A DNA stretch of 64,000 nt from Cytophagales bacterium (GTDB lineage Bacteria > Bacteroidota > Bacteroidia > Cytophagales > Spirosomataceae). The DNA lies in contig JAAFJE010000014.1 of NCBI GenBank assembly GCA_013298025.1, positions 1 to 64,000 of the forward strand, in the 5' to 3' direction. Below the pieces are notes generated by a model. The model had not been told where the DNA came from, did not search any database, and saw only the letters and a list, made by a program, of their open reading frames with translations. Shown piece by piece: positions 19,501-28,985 of the stretch (the stretch's first letter is position 1; each line of letters begins with the position of its first letter). Position numbers and translations under genes: made by a program.

Positions 19501-19722
19501 TTATGCTAAAGCAAGCCCTTGTTTTTCTGCTATGGATTCAAAAGATTCCTCCAAAGCTAAATGCTTACAAATGGCATCAATCAGTAATTTAGATGTAAAC
19601 ACATCGCCAATACCCGAAATCACAGGTAACATCGGATGCTCGTGTTGAACAATTTTACATCTATTAGAGCTCGAATAAAGGTAAATAGAAAACCCTTTAT
19701 ATTTTTCTACTAAAAGCGGCAT
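19501..19722 (-). CDS. Small conserved-looking protein of unknown function
   Basis: The 73-residue protein lacks a signal peptide or membrane segment. It begins MPLLVEKYKGFSIYLYSS and contains a central VISGIGDVFTSKLLIDAICKHL helix-type segment. I do not recognise the family. It is probably real because it ends 6 nt before a strong bidirectional terminator, stands in an otherwise empty region and has a non-shadow composition. Confidence 0.5.
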   Translation of the reverse strand: MPLLVEKYKGFSIYLYSSSNRCKIVQHEHPMLPVISGIGDVFTSKLLIDAICKHLALEESFESIAEKQGLALA

Positions 19723-20131
19723 AACATAGTTTAGTTTGAAGGTAAGTTATAGATAAGGTTAACAGGTTAGTACAAATATAATATAAAAAATAGATTCATT
19801 GCAAATAATACACTGTTATTCAGTAGTATATAAATATATTTTTTTGTAAAAAATTACACTTTTTCAATATTTGTTAACATTTGGTAATTTTTTATGTCTG
19901 TTTGCCTCTTTTTTCAATCATGGCTATAAGCCATTCATACGCTTATACAGCCAGTGGTTTCTTTTTGTATGGTGAAAAAGCAAAAGCTTTATACCTTTGA
20001 AACATCAAACAAGCCAATAGTTTGCTGATTTACAGTTGATTAAATGGCTGGGTTGTAAATCTCTTTAAATTTCTTAATCATAGCCAACAAGCTAAAATAG
20101 CTTTTGTTTGTTGGATAAACGTATCAAAAAC
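19723..20131. other. AT-rich intergenic region
   Basis: No gene is seen in these 409 bp. They separate the divergent small gene and the secreted 129-residue protein. A probable promoter for the latter lies at 19964-19999. Confidence 0.5.
19964..19999 (+). promoter_or_regulatory. Candidate Bacteroidota-type promoter
   Basis: TACCTTTG at 19992-19999 matches the TAnnTTTG -7 element exactly, and a TTTG lies at 19964-19967. The spacing of 24 bp is slightly longer than usual. Transcription would give a leader of about 125 nt before the ATG at 20132. Confidence 0.4.
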
Positions 20132-20521
20132 ATGAAAACTATCAGCACTATTTTCGCCCTTATTGCTTTCGCAAGCAGTACTATTTTTGCTAATACCGAA
20201 GCCACCAGTAGCAACAAAGCCCAGCATTTTGCCATTGGGGTGTATCAAGGTAAAGGCACGCAAACCATGCACATTATGGTTGATAAAGAAGTAGGCAACC
20301 GAGTAAGTATTCTGGTAAAAGACCACGCTGGGCGTGTTATTCATCAAGAGTATATTACTAAAAAAACAGCTACTTACCACGGTAAATTTGATTTTAGCGA
20401 AATAACCGAAGGCTCGTATCGTATAGAAATTACCGACGGCAAAGAAACCTTGGTGAAGCAAATCCATATCAGCAATACGCAAGCCACAGCCACGAACCGT
20501 ACACTGACGTATGAATTTTAG
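20132..20521 (+). CDS. Small secreted beta-sandwich protein (DUF3244-like)
   Basis: The protein has 129 residues from the ATG at 20132, giving a typical signal peptide (cleavage near SSTIFA). The mature part looks like a single Ig/FlgD-like beta-sandwich: ITEGSYRIEITDGKETLVKQIHIS is the classical last strands of DUF3244 or secretion-associated repeat domains. No catalytic motif is apparent. It is monocistronic with its own promoter and terminator. A structural or binding role in the periplasm or at the cell surface is a guess. Confidence 0.7.
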   Translation: MKTISTIFALIAFASSTIFANTEATSSNKAQHFAIGVYQGKGTQTMHIMVDKEVGNRVSILVKDHAGRVIHQEYITKKTATYHGKFDFSEITEGSYRIEITDGKETLVKQIHISNTQATATNRTLTYEF

Positions 20522-20636
20522 ACAAAAGGGCTTTATTTTAAATCCCAACAGAACATATCTTAGCCTAAACCTTATTTTCGCAAGGCTCTAAAAACGATTG
20601 ATTCGCCCTATACACCAACTTTATACTGTGATACTT

Positions 20637-20671
20637 AGCCCATGTCGAGCCAATTGACGTGGGCTTTCTTT
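20637..20671 (+). terminator. Terminator after small secreted protein gene
   Basis: Ten-bp arms AGCCCATGTC and GACGTGGGCT contain one G-U pair and are followed by a T-rich run. Confidence 0.75.
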
Positions 20672-20754
20672 TTTATAGGGTTTTACAAGGATAAGCTGTT
20701 TGAATATTGGCCGAAATGTTGATATTTTTACCCATGATTTAAAACCATTCAACT

Positions 20755-22863
20755 ATGAAACCGTATCAACAACTGTGTTTAGGGCTATTATTGATTGGCT
20801 CATTTGTTGGCTTAGGCTACGCCGTAGAGCAGTCCGACCCACAAAATTGGGCTTCGTATTTAGGAGGTTCCGACCGCAACCATTACAGCAACCTTACACA
20901 GATTACTCCCCAAAATGTGCATCAATTACAAATGGCATGGCATTATGCCTTGCCAGATTCTGGACAAATACAGGCAAACCCCTTGATTGTCGATGGTGTG
21001 TTGTATGGCGTAAGTCCAACGGTGCAGGCGTTCGCTTTAGATGCCCAGACAGGCAAGGAGTTGTGGCGTTTTGGCGAAACGCTCAAACATTGGTCAAGTA
21101 CGAGTAGGGGAGTAGCCTATTGGCAAAAAGGCGATGACAAACGAATTCTATACACGGTTGGGTCTTTTTTGTGGTGTTTAGATGCCCGTACAGGTAAGCC
21201 CATCAGTACTTTTGGTACAAAAGGCAAAATAGATTTACATACAGGATTACCCAACATAGCCCAGCAAAAGTTTCTTATTTCTAATACACCGGGTACAATT
21301 TACCAAAACTTAATCATCATGCCTGTGCGTGTTTCGGAAGGAGCAGATGCCGCCCCTGGCGATATTCGGGCATTTGATGTACAAACAGGGCGTTTGGTGT
21401 GGCGTTTTCATACCATTCCATATCCTAACGAATATGGCTACCATACCTTTCCCAAAAAAGCTTATACCAATACCGAAATAGGAGCAGCCAACAATTGGGC
21501 AGGCATGGCGATAGACGAACAAAGCGGCTTATTGTTTGTACCAACAGGCTCGGCTGCCTACGATTTTTATGGAGGCAATCGCAAAGGGCAGAACCTTTTT
21601 GCCAATTGTCTGCTCGCTTTAGATGCTAAAACAGGCAAGCGGCGTTGGCATTTTCAGTTTACGCACCATGACATTTGGGACAGAGATTTGCCTGCCCCTC
21701 CCAATTTGATGCAAATAGAACGTAATGGTAAAAAAATACCCGTAGTAGCACAGGTGACGAAACAAGGCTATGTATTTGTTTTTGAAAGAACAACAGGAAA
21801 GCCTATTTTTCAGATTCAAGAAAAAGCCGTACCACCTTCGGAACTGCTAGGAGAAAAAACTTGGAAAACACAGCCTTTTCCTACAGCCCCTCAGCCTTTT
21901 GCTCGACAATCAGACAGCATCGACGAACAACAGCTTAGTCCTTATGCACAAAACAAAGCCGAAATTGTTCAACAATGGAAAAAGCTCAAAAGGGCGGTTT
22001 ATGAACCGGGAAATTTAGATGGCACATTGCTATTACCCGGATTTGACGGTGGGGCTGAATGGGGCGGTGCTGCTGCCGACCCACAAGGAATCATGTATGT
22101 AAACTCTAATGAAATGGCATGGATTTTACGCATGGTAGAAACCCCTAAAAAAGCCCAACTCAAAGGAATGTCTTTGGGTCAGCAACTTTATACCAATCAT
22201 TGTGTGGCTTGTCATAAAGCCGACCGCAAGGGCAATCCGCAAAGTAATTATCCTTCCTTGCTTGGCATCGAAAAAAAATACAGCAAGGCTACAATGCAGC
22301 AATTGATTAGCAATGGCAAAGGCATGATGCCTGGTTTTTCGACGCTTTCGGCTACGCAAAAGCAGGCGATTATTGCGTATTTGGTAGGAGAGGAGAAGCA
22401 AGAAGTAGGGGCTTCGTCGGAAGAAGCGGTGTATTTGCCTTATCGCAGCGATGGGTATAATAAATTTTTAGATAACCGAGGTTTACCAGCCATTGCACCA
22501 CCGTGGGGACAACTAACCGCCATTGATTTGAATACAGGCAAATTTAAGTGGCAAATACCGCTAGGTTTTGAACCATTGCTTGCCGCAGAGGGCATCAAAA
22601 ATACAGGCGTAGAAAATTATGGTGGTCCCATTGTTACGGGAAGCGGTTTGCTGTTTATCGCAGCAACAAAAGACGGTTATTTTAGGGCGTTTGCAAGTGC
22701 CACAGGCAAACTGCTTTGGGAAACCCGTTTGCCTGCGGCAGGTTTTGCCACGCCTGCTACCTATATGGTCAAAGGAAAGCAATTTGTTGTGATTGCTTGC
22801 GGTGGAACAAAATTAGGAACAGCCAAGGGTAATCAATATGTAGCTTTTGCCTTGCCAGAATAA
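20755..22863 (+). CDS. PQQ-dependent dehydrogenase with cytochrome c domain
   Basis: The 702-residue periplasmic quinoprotein has a signal peptide (1-24). A PQQ-type eight-bladed propeller follows (WASYLGGSDRNHYSNL opening; blade motifs such as ALDAQTGKELWRF and AFDVQTGRLVWRF). A c-type cytochrome is inserted at about 470-535 with the heme motif CVACH (from C483). The last blade follows (TGKLLWETRLPAAGFATPATY). This inserted-heme layout matches soluble membrane-GDH-like or alcohol dehydrogenases that oxidise sugars or alcohols and pass electrons to the respiratory chain. No PQQ biosynthesis genes are in the window, so the cofactor would be made elsewhere or acquired. It is convergent with the sulfite dehydrogenase genes. 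Confidence 0.87.
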   Translation: MKPYQQLCLGLLLIGSFVGLGYAVEQSDPQNWASYLGGSDRNHYSNLTQITPQNVHQLQMAWHYALPDSGQIQANPLIVDGVLYGVSPTVQAFALDAQTGKELWRFGETLKHWSSTSRGVAYWQKGDDKRILYTVGSFLWCLDARTGKPISTFGTKGKIDLHTGLPNIAQQKFLISNTPGTIYQNLIIMPVRVSEGADAAPGDIRAFDVQTGRLVWRFHTIPYPNEYGYHTFPKKAYTNTEIGAANNWAGMAIDEQSGLLFVPTGSAAYDFYGGNRKGQNLFANCLLALDAKTGKRRWHFQFTHHDIWDRDLPAPPNLMQIERNGKKIPVVAQVTKQGYVFVFERTTGKPIFQIQEKAVPPSELLGEKTWKTQPFPTAPQPFARQSDSIDEQQLSPYAQNKAEIVQQWKKLKRAVYEPGNLDGTLLLPGFDGGAEWGGAAADPQGIMYVNSNEMAWILRMVETPKKAQLKGMSLGQQLYTNHCVACHKADRKGNPQSNYPSLLGIEKKYSKATMQQLISNGKGMMPGFSTLSATQKQAIIAYLVGEEKQEVGASSEEAVYLPYRSDGYNKFLDNRGLPAIAPPWGQLTAIDLNTGKFKWQIPLGFEPLLAAEGIKNTGVENYGGPIVTGSGLLFIAATKDGYFRAFASATGKLLWETRLPAAGFATPATYMVKGKQFVVIACGGTKLGTAKGNQYVAFALPE

Positions 22864-22881
22864 GCATTCTGTAGATTGGGG

Positions 22882-22927
22882 GTTTGATTGTAGATTTAGA
22901 AAAAAGAGAACAATTCTACAATCAAAC
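22882..22927. terminator. Hairpin between convergent dehydrogenase genes
   Basis: Thirteen-bp perfect arms (22882-22894 with 22915-22927) lie 20 nt after the PQQ dehydrogenase stop and 18 nt before the 3' end of the cytochrome gene. Confidence 0.6.
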
Positions 22928-22944
22928 ATCTAATATTCGCTATA

Positions 22945-23337
22945 TTAATCAAGCTTATACCACTGAATATTTTGTAAAGGCTCACGGCGTTGTGGCGATT
23001 TTACAGGAGCATAATAAGTGGAAAGATAGGCCAAAATAGCGGGTTCGGCTTCGCCCAAATCCCATAGCTTTTGTGTTTTTTGCATCCAACGAATGCGGTC
23101 GAGCCAACCTTCTTTGGTAGCTCTAAATTGTGTAATCATTTTGCTAGAATGACAGCCCGTGCAATGTGCTTTTACAAGCATTAAATCTTTGGCTATGACC
23201 AAACCTGTTTCGGGGTCGATTCCTTTGAGTGAATCTTGTGCCGTGACACCCTTCTGCAAACGTGTTTTAGTGGTATCGAAACTACAAAAAACACTAAGCG
23301 TAACGAGTAAAAAAGCAATACAAATTCCTTGTTTCAT
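22945..23337 (-). CDS. sorB: SorB-like monoheme cytochrome c
   Basis: The 130-residue exported protein has a signal peptide (about 1-19) and one heme c site, HCTGCHSS, near residue 59. The distal part, YLSTYYAPV, is typical of the small cytochrome subunits that partner molybdenum sulfite dehydrogenases. It lies 37 nt downstream of the SorA-like gene on the same strand, so it is the likely electron acceptor that passes electrons from sulfite to the respiratory chain. The assignment rests on this pairing as much as on the sequence. Confidence 0.75.
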   Translation of the reverse strand: MKQGICIAFLLVTLSVFCSFDTTKTRLQKGVTAQDSLKGIDPETGLVIAKDLMLVKAHCTGCHSSKMITQFRATKEGWLDRIRWMQKTQKLWDLGEAEPAILAYLSTYYAPVKSPQRREPLQNIQWYKLD

Positions 23338-23374
23338 TGTTTAGTATTGATTTAAAGCAATGATAGTAAATACG

Positions 23375-24601
23375 TTAGATTATTTTTACAGCAATCCTAT
23401 GGCAAGCATTGTTGAGATACCCTGCTGGATTCCACGCAGGAATTACCATCGGTTGTGCCACACCTTTGCTATCGGTTGCTTTTACCCAAATTTCGTAATA
23501 CCCTTTACTAGGGAAAGACACCTCTGCCGACCATTGTTGCCAAGCCAAACGGTTTTTAGGGGCTTGTAAAATGGTCGTTTGCCAAGTTGCACCAAAATCT
23601 ATCGAATAATGCACCGCCGATACACGTAAGTCACCAGCCCAAGCGTGTCCTCTCAAAGGCAAAGTTTTGCCTTGTTCTACGATTGCCCCACTGCGAGGAT
23701 ACGTAATCAACGACTTTACAGGCATCGACTCGATAATCTTCATGTCGGCTTCGGCGACTTTGCTGCCGGGTTCAACAGGGTAAGCAGGTACACGGTAGTG
23801 CGTTCCATCCATTTTTTCACCATCATGGACTTTATTTCTTACGACAATTTTTTCGACCCATTTGCCAGAAGTAGAAGCTGGCCAGCCACCAAATATCAAA
23901 CGCAAAGGGAAACCATGCACAAGGGGTATATCTTGGCCGTTCACTTGCCATGCCAACAAACTTTCCTCTTCTAGTGCTTTAGTGATAGGCACACCTCTTG
24001 AAATAGGAGCTTTGCTCGTATCGCCGCTGAGGTGCTTGTCTTTGCCATAGTAACCAATATACACAGCATCTTCTTTTAAGCCCACGTATTGCAATAAGTC
24101 TTTTACTCGAATGCCCGTCCACTCGGCACAACTGATAGCTCCTTCGTGCCACTGATTGCCCGCCGTTTGTGGCGAAAAGCCACTACGACCATTGCCTGCA
24201 CATTCGAGTTGGAGTTGATAAGTATAATGTTTGAATTTCTTTTTGAGTTCGTCTAAGGTAAAGGTTTTAGGTGCTTTCACCGATTCGCCTTCGATGGTGA
24301 GCGTCCAGTTTTTTGCCTCTACATTTTCGGGAATAGTTCCATTGTTGCGGACAAACATTTTGTCGAGTGGCGTAATGGCATCGTCCAGTAAATGGGCTGG
24401 CGTTTCGATGTTCCAAGGGCGTTCGTTGAGTACTACAAGGTCTTTATGTTTTCCTAATAAATTGGGGTCTTCTACAATTAATGGCTGAATGCCCTGCGGA
24501 AGTTTATCGGCAAATACAATGTCTGTGGCGAAGGTAGCGAGAAGCCCGCCACTGATACTTTTTTTGATAAAATCACGTCTTTTATTTTTCATAGTTTCCA
24601 T
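23375..24601 (-). CDS. sorA: SorA-like molybdenum sulfite dehydrogenase
   Basis: This periplasmic enzyme oxidises sulfite to sulfate. After a twin-arginine-like leader (KNKRRDFIKKSISGG), the oxidoreductase molybdopterin domain carries the molybdenum-ligating Cys in LECAGNGR (C134 from this start) and the VHGFPLRLIFGGWPASTSGKW segment. The C-terminal Mo-co dimerisation domain spans about 300-405 (VHYSIDFGATWQ). I chose the ATG at 24601 because an AGAGAA stretch precedes it; starts at 24622 and 24592 are possible. It is paired with the cytochrome downstream and a TauE-type exporter nearby. The family also contains nitrate reductases and other oxidases; the context favours sulfite. Confidence 0.82.
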   Translation of the reverse strand: METMKNKRRDFIKKSISGGLLATFATDIVFADKLPQGIQPLIVEDPNLLGKHKDLVVLNERPWNIETPAHLLDDAITPLDKMFVRNNGTIPENVEAKNWTLTIEGESVKAPKTFTLDELKKKFKHYTYQLQLECAGNGRSGFSPQTAGNQWHEGAISCAEWTGIRVKDLLQYVGLKEDAVYIGYYGKDKHLSGDTSKAPISRGVPITKALEEESLLAWQVNGQDIPLVHGFPLRLIFGGWPASTSGKWVEKIVVRNKVHDGEKMDGTHYRVPAYPVEPGSKVAEADMKIIESMPVKSLITYPRSGAIVEQGKTLPLRGHAWAGDLRVSAVHYSIDFGATWQTTILQAPKNRLAWQQWSAEVSFPSKGYYEIWVKATDSKGVAQPMVIPAWNPAGYLNNACHRIAVKII

Positions 24602-24800
24602 GTTTTCTCTACTAAAAATCATTTTTTACTACTTGTATTAAAAATTTTATGCAAAAGTTAATGATGCTATGGCATAAGTATAAGTACTGCTCTTATGGAT
24701 TTGATTACCAAGCAAATATTTAAAATAAATACTTTTTATAACGTATTTTATACTCGTTTATCTGGGAAAAAACGAAAGTTACGATAAATCATCTAATGAA

Positions 24801-24846
24801 AAAAAGTGATTGGGCGATTAAAACCATCATCACCCAATCACTTTTT
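24801..24846 (-). terminator. Terminator after the TonB receptor gene
   Basis: Eighteen-bp arms with one mismatch (24801-24818 with 24829-24846) are followed, on the minus strand, by a T-run. It separates the receptor from the sorA unit, whose promoter must lie in 24602-24800. Confidence 0.8.
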
Positions 24847-24872
24847 ACGTATTTTATACTTAACGGTTGCCC

Positions 24873-27440
24873 TTAGAACGAATAACGGAGTGTTACGCCA
24901 TAAGTGCGAGGGTCGCCCACAATACCAGCATATTGTCCAGCACTACCTGGTGCTGCAAGCAATTGTTCGTAGTAATTGGTATTGGCAAGGTTACGTCCCC
25001 ATACATAAATTGATACACCGTTAGAAGCTCTAAAGCCCAAGCGACCATTGAGTAAAGCATAGCCATCAATATTCAAGTATTGTGAAGGCGATGGACTTGA
25101 CGAAAAGCTAGAACGGAAGAAGATGTCGGACGCTACAAAGTAGTTACCTTTCAAGCCAAAGAATGTGCCTTTGGTTGTAGCTTCTGCTCCAAACGACCCC
25201 GACCATTTAGAAATCCCTGGTAAATCACCTCCTGAAATATCCTTGAACGCTTGTGTTCCGCCTACTTCTTCTAGTGGTACAGGGGCGTTGGTAAAGGATA
25301 CATATTTTCCGTCGGTATAAGCAATAGCACCATTGAAAGTAAAATGGGTAAAGCGAATATTTCCATCAATTTCCACACCTTGTACACGCACTTTCTCGGC
25401 ATTGGCAAGGTAGCCTCTGTTTACGCCTGGCTCTGGTGTTTGTACCTGCGTTTGGTAGTCTTTAATTTCGTCGTTGAATACGACAAAATTCAATACCGAG
25501 TTGGCAGAAGGACGAGTTTTTAGTCCTAATTCATAGTGTGTTACGGCTTCTGGTTTTACCTTAGCGAGGTCTATCAATACCACGCCACTAGCAGTTGGCA
25601 AACCGCCAATATTTACACCAATAGGCTTATAGCTCAAAGCATAAGTTGCATAGGCATTGATGTTTTTGGTAGTTTTGTATTGTAGTGTTACTTGTCCTGA
25701 GAAATTACCTTCTGTTACTTCTGTATCGAATGCTTGGTTGGTATAAACGGCATTTTTAAGGGCAATTAAAGCGGCATCGGTTGTTTGCAAACCGCCATAA
25801 GTTTCTCTTTTGTAATTAGCAGTTTTCTTGTCATAATTATATCTGATACCAGGCAAAACGTGCAATTTGCTAGTGATTGCCCAATCAATTTGACCAAATG
25901 CTGCTAAACTGGTGCTTTGGATACGGTTGGTGGTGCGGATACCAAAATTATCAAATAAGCCTGGCGTTTTCCATAAAGCACTGGTAGAGCTTTGGGCAAA
26001 ACGCCATTGTGCCGAGCCAGCTTCTTCGGTTTGTACAGGGTCTGAGTTGAGGTCTTGCCATAAACCAAATACACCAATTACACCACTTACACTAGACGAT
26101 ACTTTTCCTGAGTAACGAATTTCTTGTGACCATTGGTCATGTACCGAGTTACCTGAAGAAATAGTGAAAATAGGTAGCCCTGTATAGTCACGGTCGTTGA
26201 GTGGTGTCCATTTCCAGAAACGCCATGCCGACGTAGAGGTTAATGTTCCGTTGCCCAATTTAATATCGGCATTAACCGAAACACCTCCGAGTGAATTGTC
26301 TGCTTTAGAAGGTGTATCAAGGTCTAGTACACGATCGAAAGCACTGTTGTAAGGAAGCGTATAACCTAAATCGGCAATGATGGCATTAAATTGACGATAC
26401 GCTGCTCGTTTGGTTGTAACGACTCCTGCTACAGGCCAGCCGTATCCATTCGGCTTTTGGTCAGAATAGTCGCCAATGAGGGTGATTTTTACGTTGTCAG
26501 ATGGCGTGTAAAGCAATTGTCCTCGCAAACCTAGGTTGTTGATGTCGTTGATGCGTTGTTGTGTTTTTACATTATAAAACAAACCATCTCTTTGTGTACC
26601 TGAAAACGACACACGAGCCGCTAGTTTTTTGCTCAAAGGACCAGAAATAGAACTTTTAGCCTGAATAAATCCATAGTTACCATAACTCAACTCGAAACTT
26701 GCTGTAGGCGTAAAGCTTGCCTCACGGGTTGTAATATTGAACGCTCCTGCGGTAGTGTTTTTACCGAAAAGTGTTCCTTGTGGTCCTCTCAATACTTCTA
26801 CACGGTCGATGTCCACAAAGTCGAGGGCCGTTGCTGCTGGACGAGCATAATACACGCCATCTACATAAAAACCAACACCTGGGTCGATACCATCGTTGGT
26901 CAAACCATACGTAGAACCTAAACCTCTAATATTGAGTGTGGTGTTACGAGCATTCGATGCGTATAGTTGTACAGTAGGTACTAATTCCTTCAAACGGTTT
27001 ACATTAAACGCACCAGCATCTTCGGCTGTTGTTCCACGAATTACGGCAATAGGAATCGGAATATCTTGTACGGCTTCTTGGCGACGACGTGACGACACCA
27101 CTACATCTTCGAGTTGGTTATTGTCTTCTTCTAGTCTGATTTCGGCTTTATCGGCACTAATCACCACTTCTTTTTTAAGATACCCAATAAAAGAAACGAC
27201 TACCGTAAAAGGAAGTTTTTGACCAGTAATCAAAGAAAATTCACCATTGGCATCGGTGGTAGCACCGTTGGTTGTACCCTTGATAGATACGGCTGCCCCA
27301 ATAAGCGGATCGTTGGTTTTAGCATCAATTACCTTACCCGATACCGTAGCGTTGATGACAGGTTTGTTTTGTGCCAACATGGTCAGTGGCAGGGCAGCGA
27401 TGGCCCAAACGAATAAAATTAAGTAAAATGTTTTTTTCAT
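24873..27440 (-). CDS. TonB-dependent receptor of the sulfite cluster
   Basis: The receptor has 855 residues from the ATG at 27440, which directly begins a signal peptide (ending TMLAQ). A carboxypeptidase-regulatory-like domain (about 30-110) is followed by a plug (LEDVVVSSRRRQEAVQDIP; VEVLRGPQGTLFGKNTTAG) and a barrel ending in VTLRYSF. The plug resembles proteobacterial ferric-siderophore or small-molecule receptors more than SusC proteins. It lies between the sulfite dehydrogenase and sulfite exporter genes and is transcribed with its own terminator. A sulfonated or sulfur-containing ligand is a context-based guess. Confidence 0.87.
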   Translation of the reverse strand: MKKTFYLILFVWAIAALPLTMLAQNKPVINATVSGKVIDAKTNDPLIGAAVSIKGTTNGATTDANGEFSLITGQKLPFTVVVSFIGYLKKEVVISADKAEIRLEEDNNQLEDVVVSSRRRQEAVQDIPIPIAVIRGTTAEDAGAFNVNRLKELVPTVQLYASNARNTTLNIRGLGSTYGLTNDGIDPGVGFYVDGVYYARPAATALDFVDIDRVEVLRGPQGTLFGKNTTAGAFNITTREASFTPTASFELSYGNYGFIQAKSSISGPLSKKLAARVSFSGTQRDGLFYNVKTQQRINDINNLGLRGQLLYTPSDNVKITLIGDYSDQKPNGYGWPVAGVVTTKRAAYRQFNAIIADLGYTLPYNSAFDRVLDLDTPSKADNSLGGVSVNADIKLGNGTLTSTSAWRFWKWTPLNDRDYTGLPIFTISSGNSVHDQWSQEIRYSGKVSSSVSGVIGVFGLWQDLNSDPVQTEEAGSAQWRFAQSSTSALWKTPGLFDNFGIRTTNRIQSTSLAAFGQIDWAITSKLHVLPGIRYNYDKKTANYKRETYGGLQTTDAALIALKNAVYTNQAFDTEVTEGNFSGQVTLQYKTTKNINAYATYALSYKPIGVNIGGLPTASGVVLIDLAKVKPEAVTHYELGLKTRPSANSVLNFVVFNDEIKDYQTQVQTPEPGVNRGYLANAEKVRVQGVEIDGNIRFTHFTFNGAIAYTDGKYVSFTNAPVPLEEVGGTQAFKDISGGDLPGISKWSGSFGAEATTKGTFFGLKGNYFVASDIFFRSSFSSSPSPSQYLNIDGYALLNGRLGFRASNGVSIYVWGRNLANTNYYEQLLAAPGSAGQYAGIVGDPRTYGVTLRYSF

Positions 27441-27827
27441 TGTATGAGAATTTAATGGAACATTCATGCCTATACAAATGGCTTCAAAAAGCATCGTGTT
27501 GTATAGGATGATTGTAAATTTAGTTGTATTAGTATATATATTCTATAATATTAATAGACTATTTTATAAAACACAAACCTTAACAAGTGAAACGATAGTT
27601 TTAGATTTAAAATATTGATTATTAGTCAATTATCATATTTGTGAATAAAATTAAGTCTTACACAATTAGTTAGTTACAGTTCTTGAGTCATGATTATTCA
27701 TAAGTATGATTGATTTTTGATAGTAAAGTTAGCGTAAAATAACATTGTTCTACGCTGATTATCCAATCCAACATCAAAAGTCAGTAATCTCAAATTAGAA
27801 CAATCACAACTATTTATATGTGATTGT
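27441..27827. other. AT-rich regulatory region upstream of TonB receptor
   Basis: No gene is seen. The stretch holds the receptor promoter, an AATAGAC string at 27553-27559 that recurs in this cluster, and a TCTAT/ATAGA inverted pair just before it. A hairpin with 10-bp arms (27799-27808 with 27819-27828) marks the end of the tauE transcript. Confidence 0.5.
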
Positions 27828-27828
27828 T
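27799..27828 (-). terminator. Hairpin at tauE stop codon
   Basis: Perfect arms AACAATCACA and TGTGATTGTT touch the stop codon of the exporter gene. The following T-run is weak. Confidence 0.5.
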
Positions 27829-28742
27829 TACAATAAATGGAAACTTTTCAAAATAGTACGTAAACTAATAAGAACTACTAAAACGCCTACCAGAATCATC
27901 ATTGGTTTACGTTTCACACGGTTAACTAAAATAGCTCCAAAGGGAGAAGCAATTACGCCGCCAATGATAAGCCCAAGTACTACTTGCCAAGAATTGACTC
28001 CTTCAAAAATCAAGAACGTTACACCACTTGAAAAAGATACGGCAAACTCGGCTGCATTGACCGACCCAATGGTATAGCGAGGGTCACGGCCACGACCTAA
28101 AAGCGATGAGGTAACAATAGGCCCCCAACCACCGCCACCAACGGCATCCATAAAGCCACCGAATACAGCTAATACGCCAAGGCGTTTGGTACGTTTCTTC
28201 TCAACTTTTCTCTGCAATCCTTTACGGATAATAACGACACCCAAAATAATCATGTAGGCTGAAATATAAGGCTTGATGATGTCGCCATTAATCCAATCTG
28301 ACAACAAGTAAGCCCCTGTAATAGAGCCAAGTACACCTGGTATTAATAAGTTTTTGAAAAGCTTTTTGTTGATATTCTTGAATTTGAAATGCGAAATAGC
28401 AGATGCACCTGTCGTAAACATTTCGGCAACGTGTACACTTGTACTACTCACGGCAGGAGGTACACCCAAACTGAGCAGAAAAGAAGTAGAAGTAGCACCG
28501 TAGGCCATTCCTAATGTTCCATCTACTAATTGTGCCCCAAGCCCTACCAAAATATAGAATCCTAACTCGCTTGAAAAACCACTTTTGATAGCCTCTAAGG
28601 AAATATTCATTTTTCCATTCAGATACAAGGCAATCAAACAGCCCGTAAGCAATACAATAGGAAGTGCATACCACAACCACTTCTCAGAGGATGCCTTTTC
28701 GCTTACGCTAATCGTTTTTTGTTCTGTTTCTAATACTTGCAC
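27828..28742 (-). CDS. TauE/SafE (TSUP) family sulfite exporter
   Basis: The 304-residue inner-membrane protein has about eight transmembrane segments. It carries the TSUP hallmarks: GLGAQLVDGTLGMAYG early and GGFMDAVGGGGWGPIVTSSLLGRG in the middle, the two pseudo-symmetric halves. Family members move sulfite, sulfonates or related organosulfur anions. Encoded near SorA/SorB, it probably exports excess sulfite or takes up a sulfonate. The start at 28742 is GTG; no upstream in-frame ATG was seen. Two ATAGAC-containing sites lie upstream. Confidence 0.88.
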   Translation of the reverse strand: MQVLETEQKTISVSEKASSEKWLWYALPIVLLTGCLIALYLNGKMNISLEAIKSGFSSELGFYILVGLGAQLVDGTLGMAYGATSTSFLLSLGVPPAVSSTSVHVAEMFTTGASAISHFKFKNINKKLFKNLLIPGVLGSITGAYLLSDWINGDIIKPYISAYMIILGVVIIRKGLQRKVEKKRTKRLGVLAVFGGFMDAVGGGGWGPIVTSSLLGRGRDPRYTIGSVNAAEFAVSFSSGVTFLIFEGVNSWQVVLGLIIGGVIASPFGAILVNRVKRKPMMILVGVLVVLISLRTILKSFHLL

Positions 28743-28793
28743 TTTAGTAAGATTTTAATTAGATTTTTTTGAATGACGGCACAAAGATATAAT

Positions 28794-28822
28794 ACCAATA
28801 ATATATATCCTATATAATTGGT
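28794..28822. promoter_or_regulatory. Inverted repeat upstream of tauE-type gene
   Basis: Outer arms ACCAAT and ATTGGT enclose an AT-only near-palindrome (TATATA-TCC-TATATA) 52 bp before the GTG start. It is a candidate operator or promoter-overlapping site. Confidence 0.35.
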
Positions 28823-28985
28823 AGATTTTATTGAAAAAAATCTCTACTGATTATATAGACCTTATAATATAGGTAAAAAATAAGAGTGGAAACAAAGCTT
28901 CCACCCTTACAAAAACTATATTGATTAAATAGACTACTATTCCTTCCAATATGTTTCCAACTTCATCCTTATGAAATTCTTTTTG

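Noticed and set aside
20078-20548. 156-codon minus-strand frame opposite the small secreted protein gene
   Set aside because: The plus-strand frame has a proper signal peptide and a beta-sandwich domain; the minus frame has no recognisable features.
20700-21107. 135-codon plus-strand frame overlapping the PQQ dehydrogenase start
   Set aside because: It is out of frame with a well-supported quinoprotein gene and its Arg-rich composition indicates a shadow frame.
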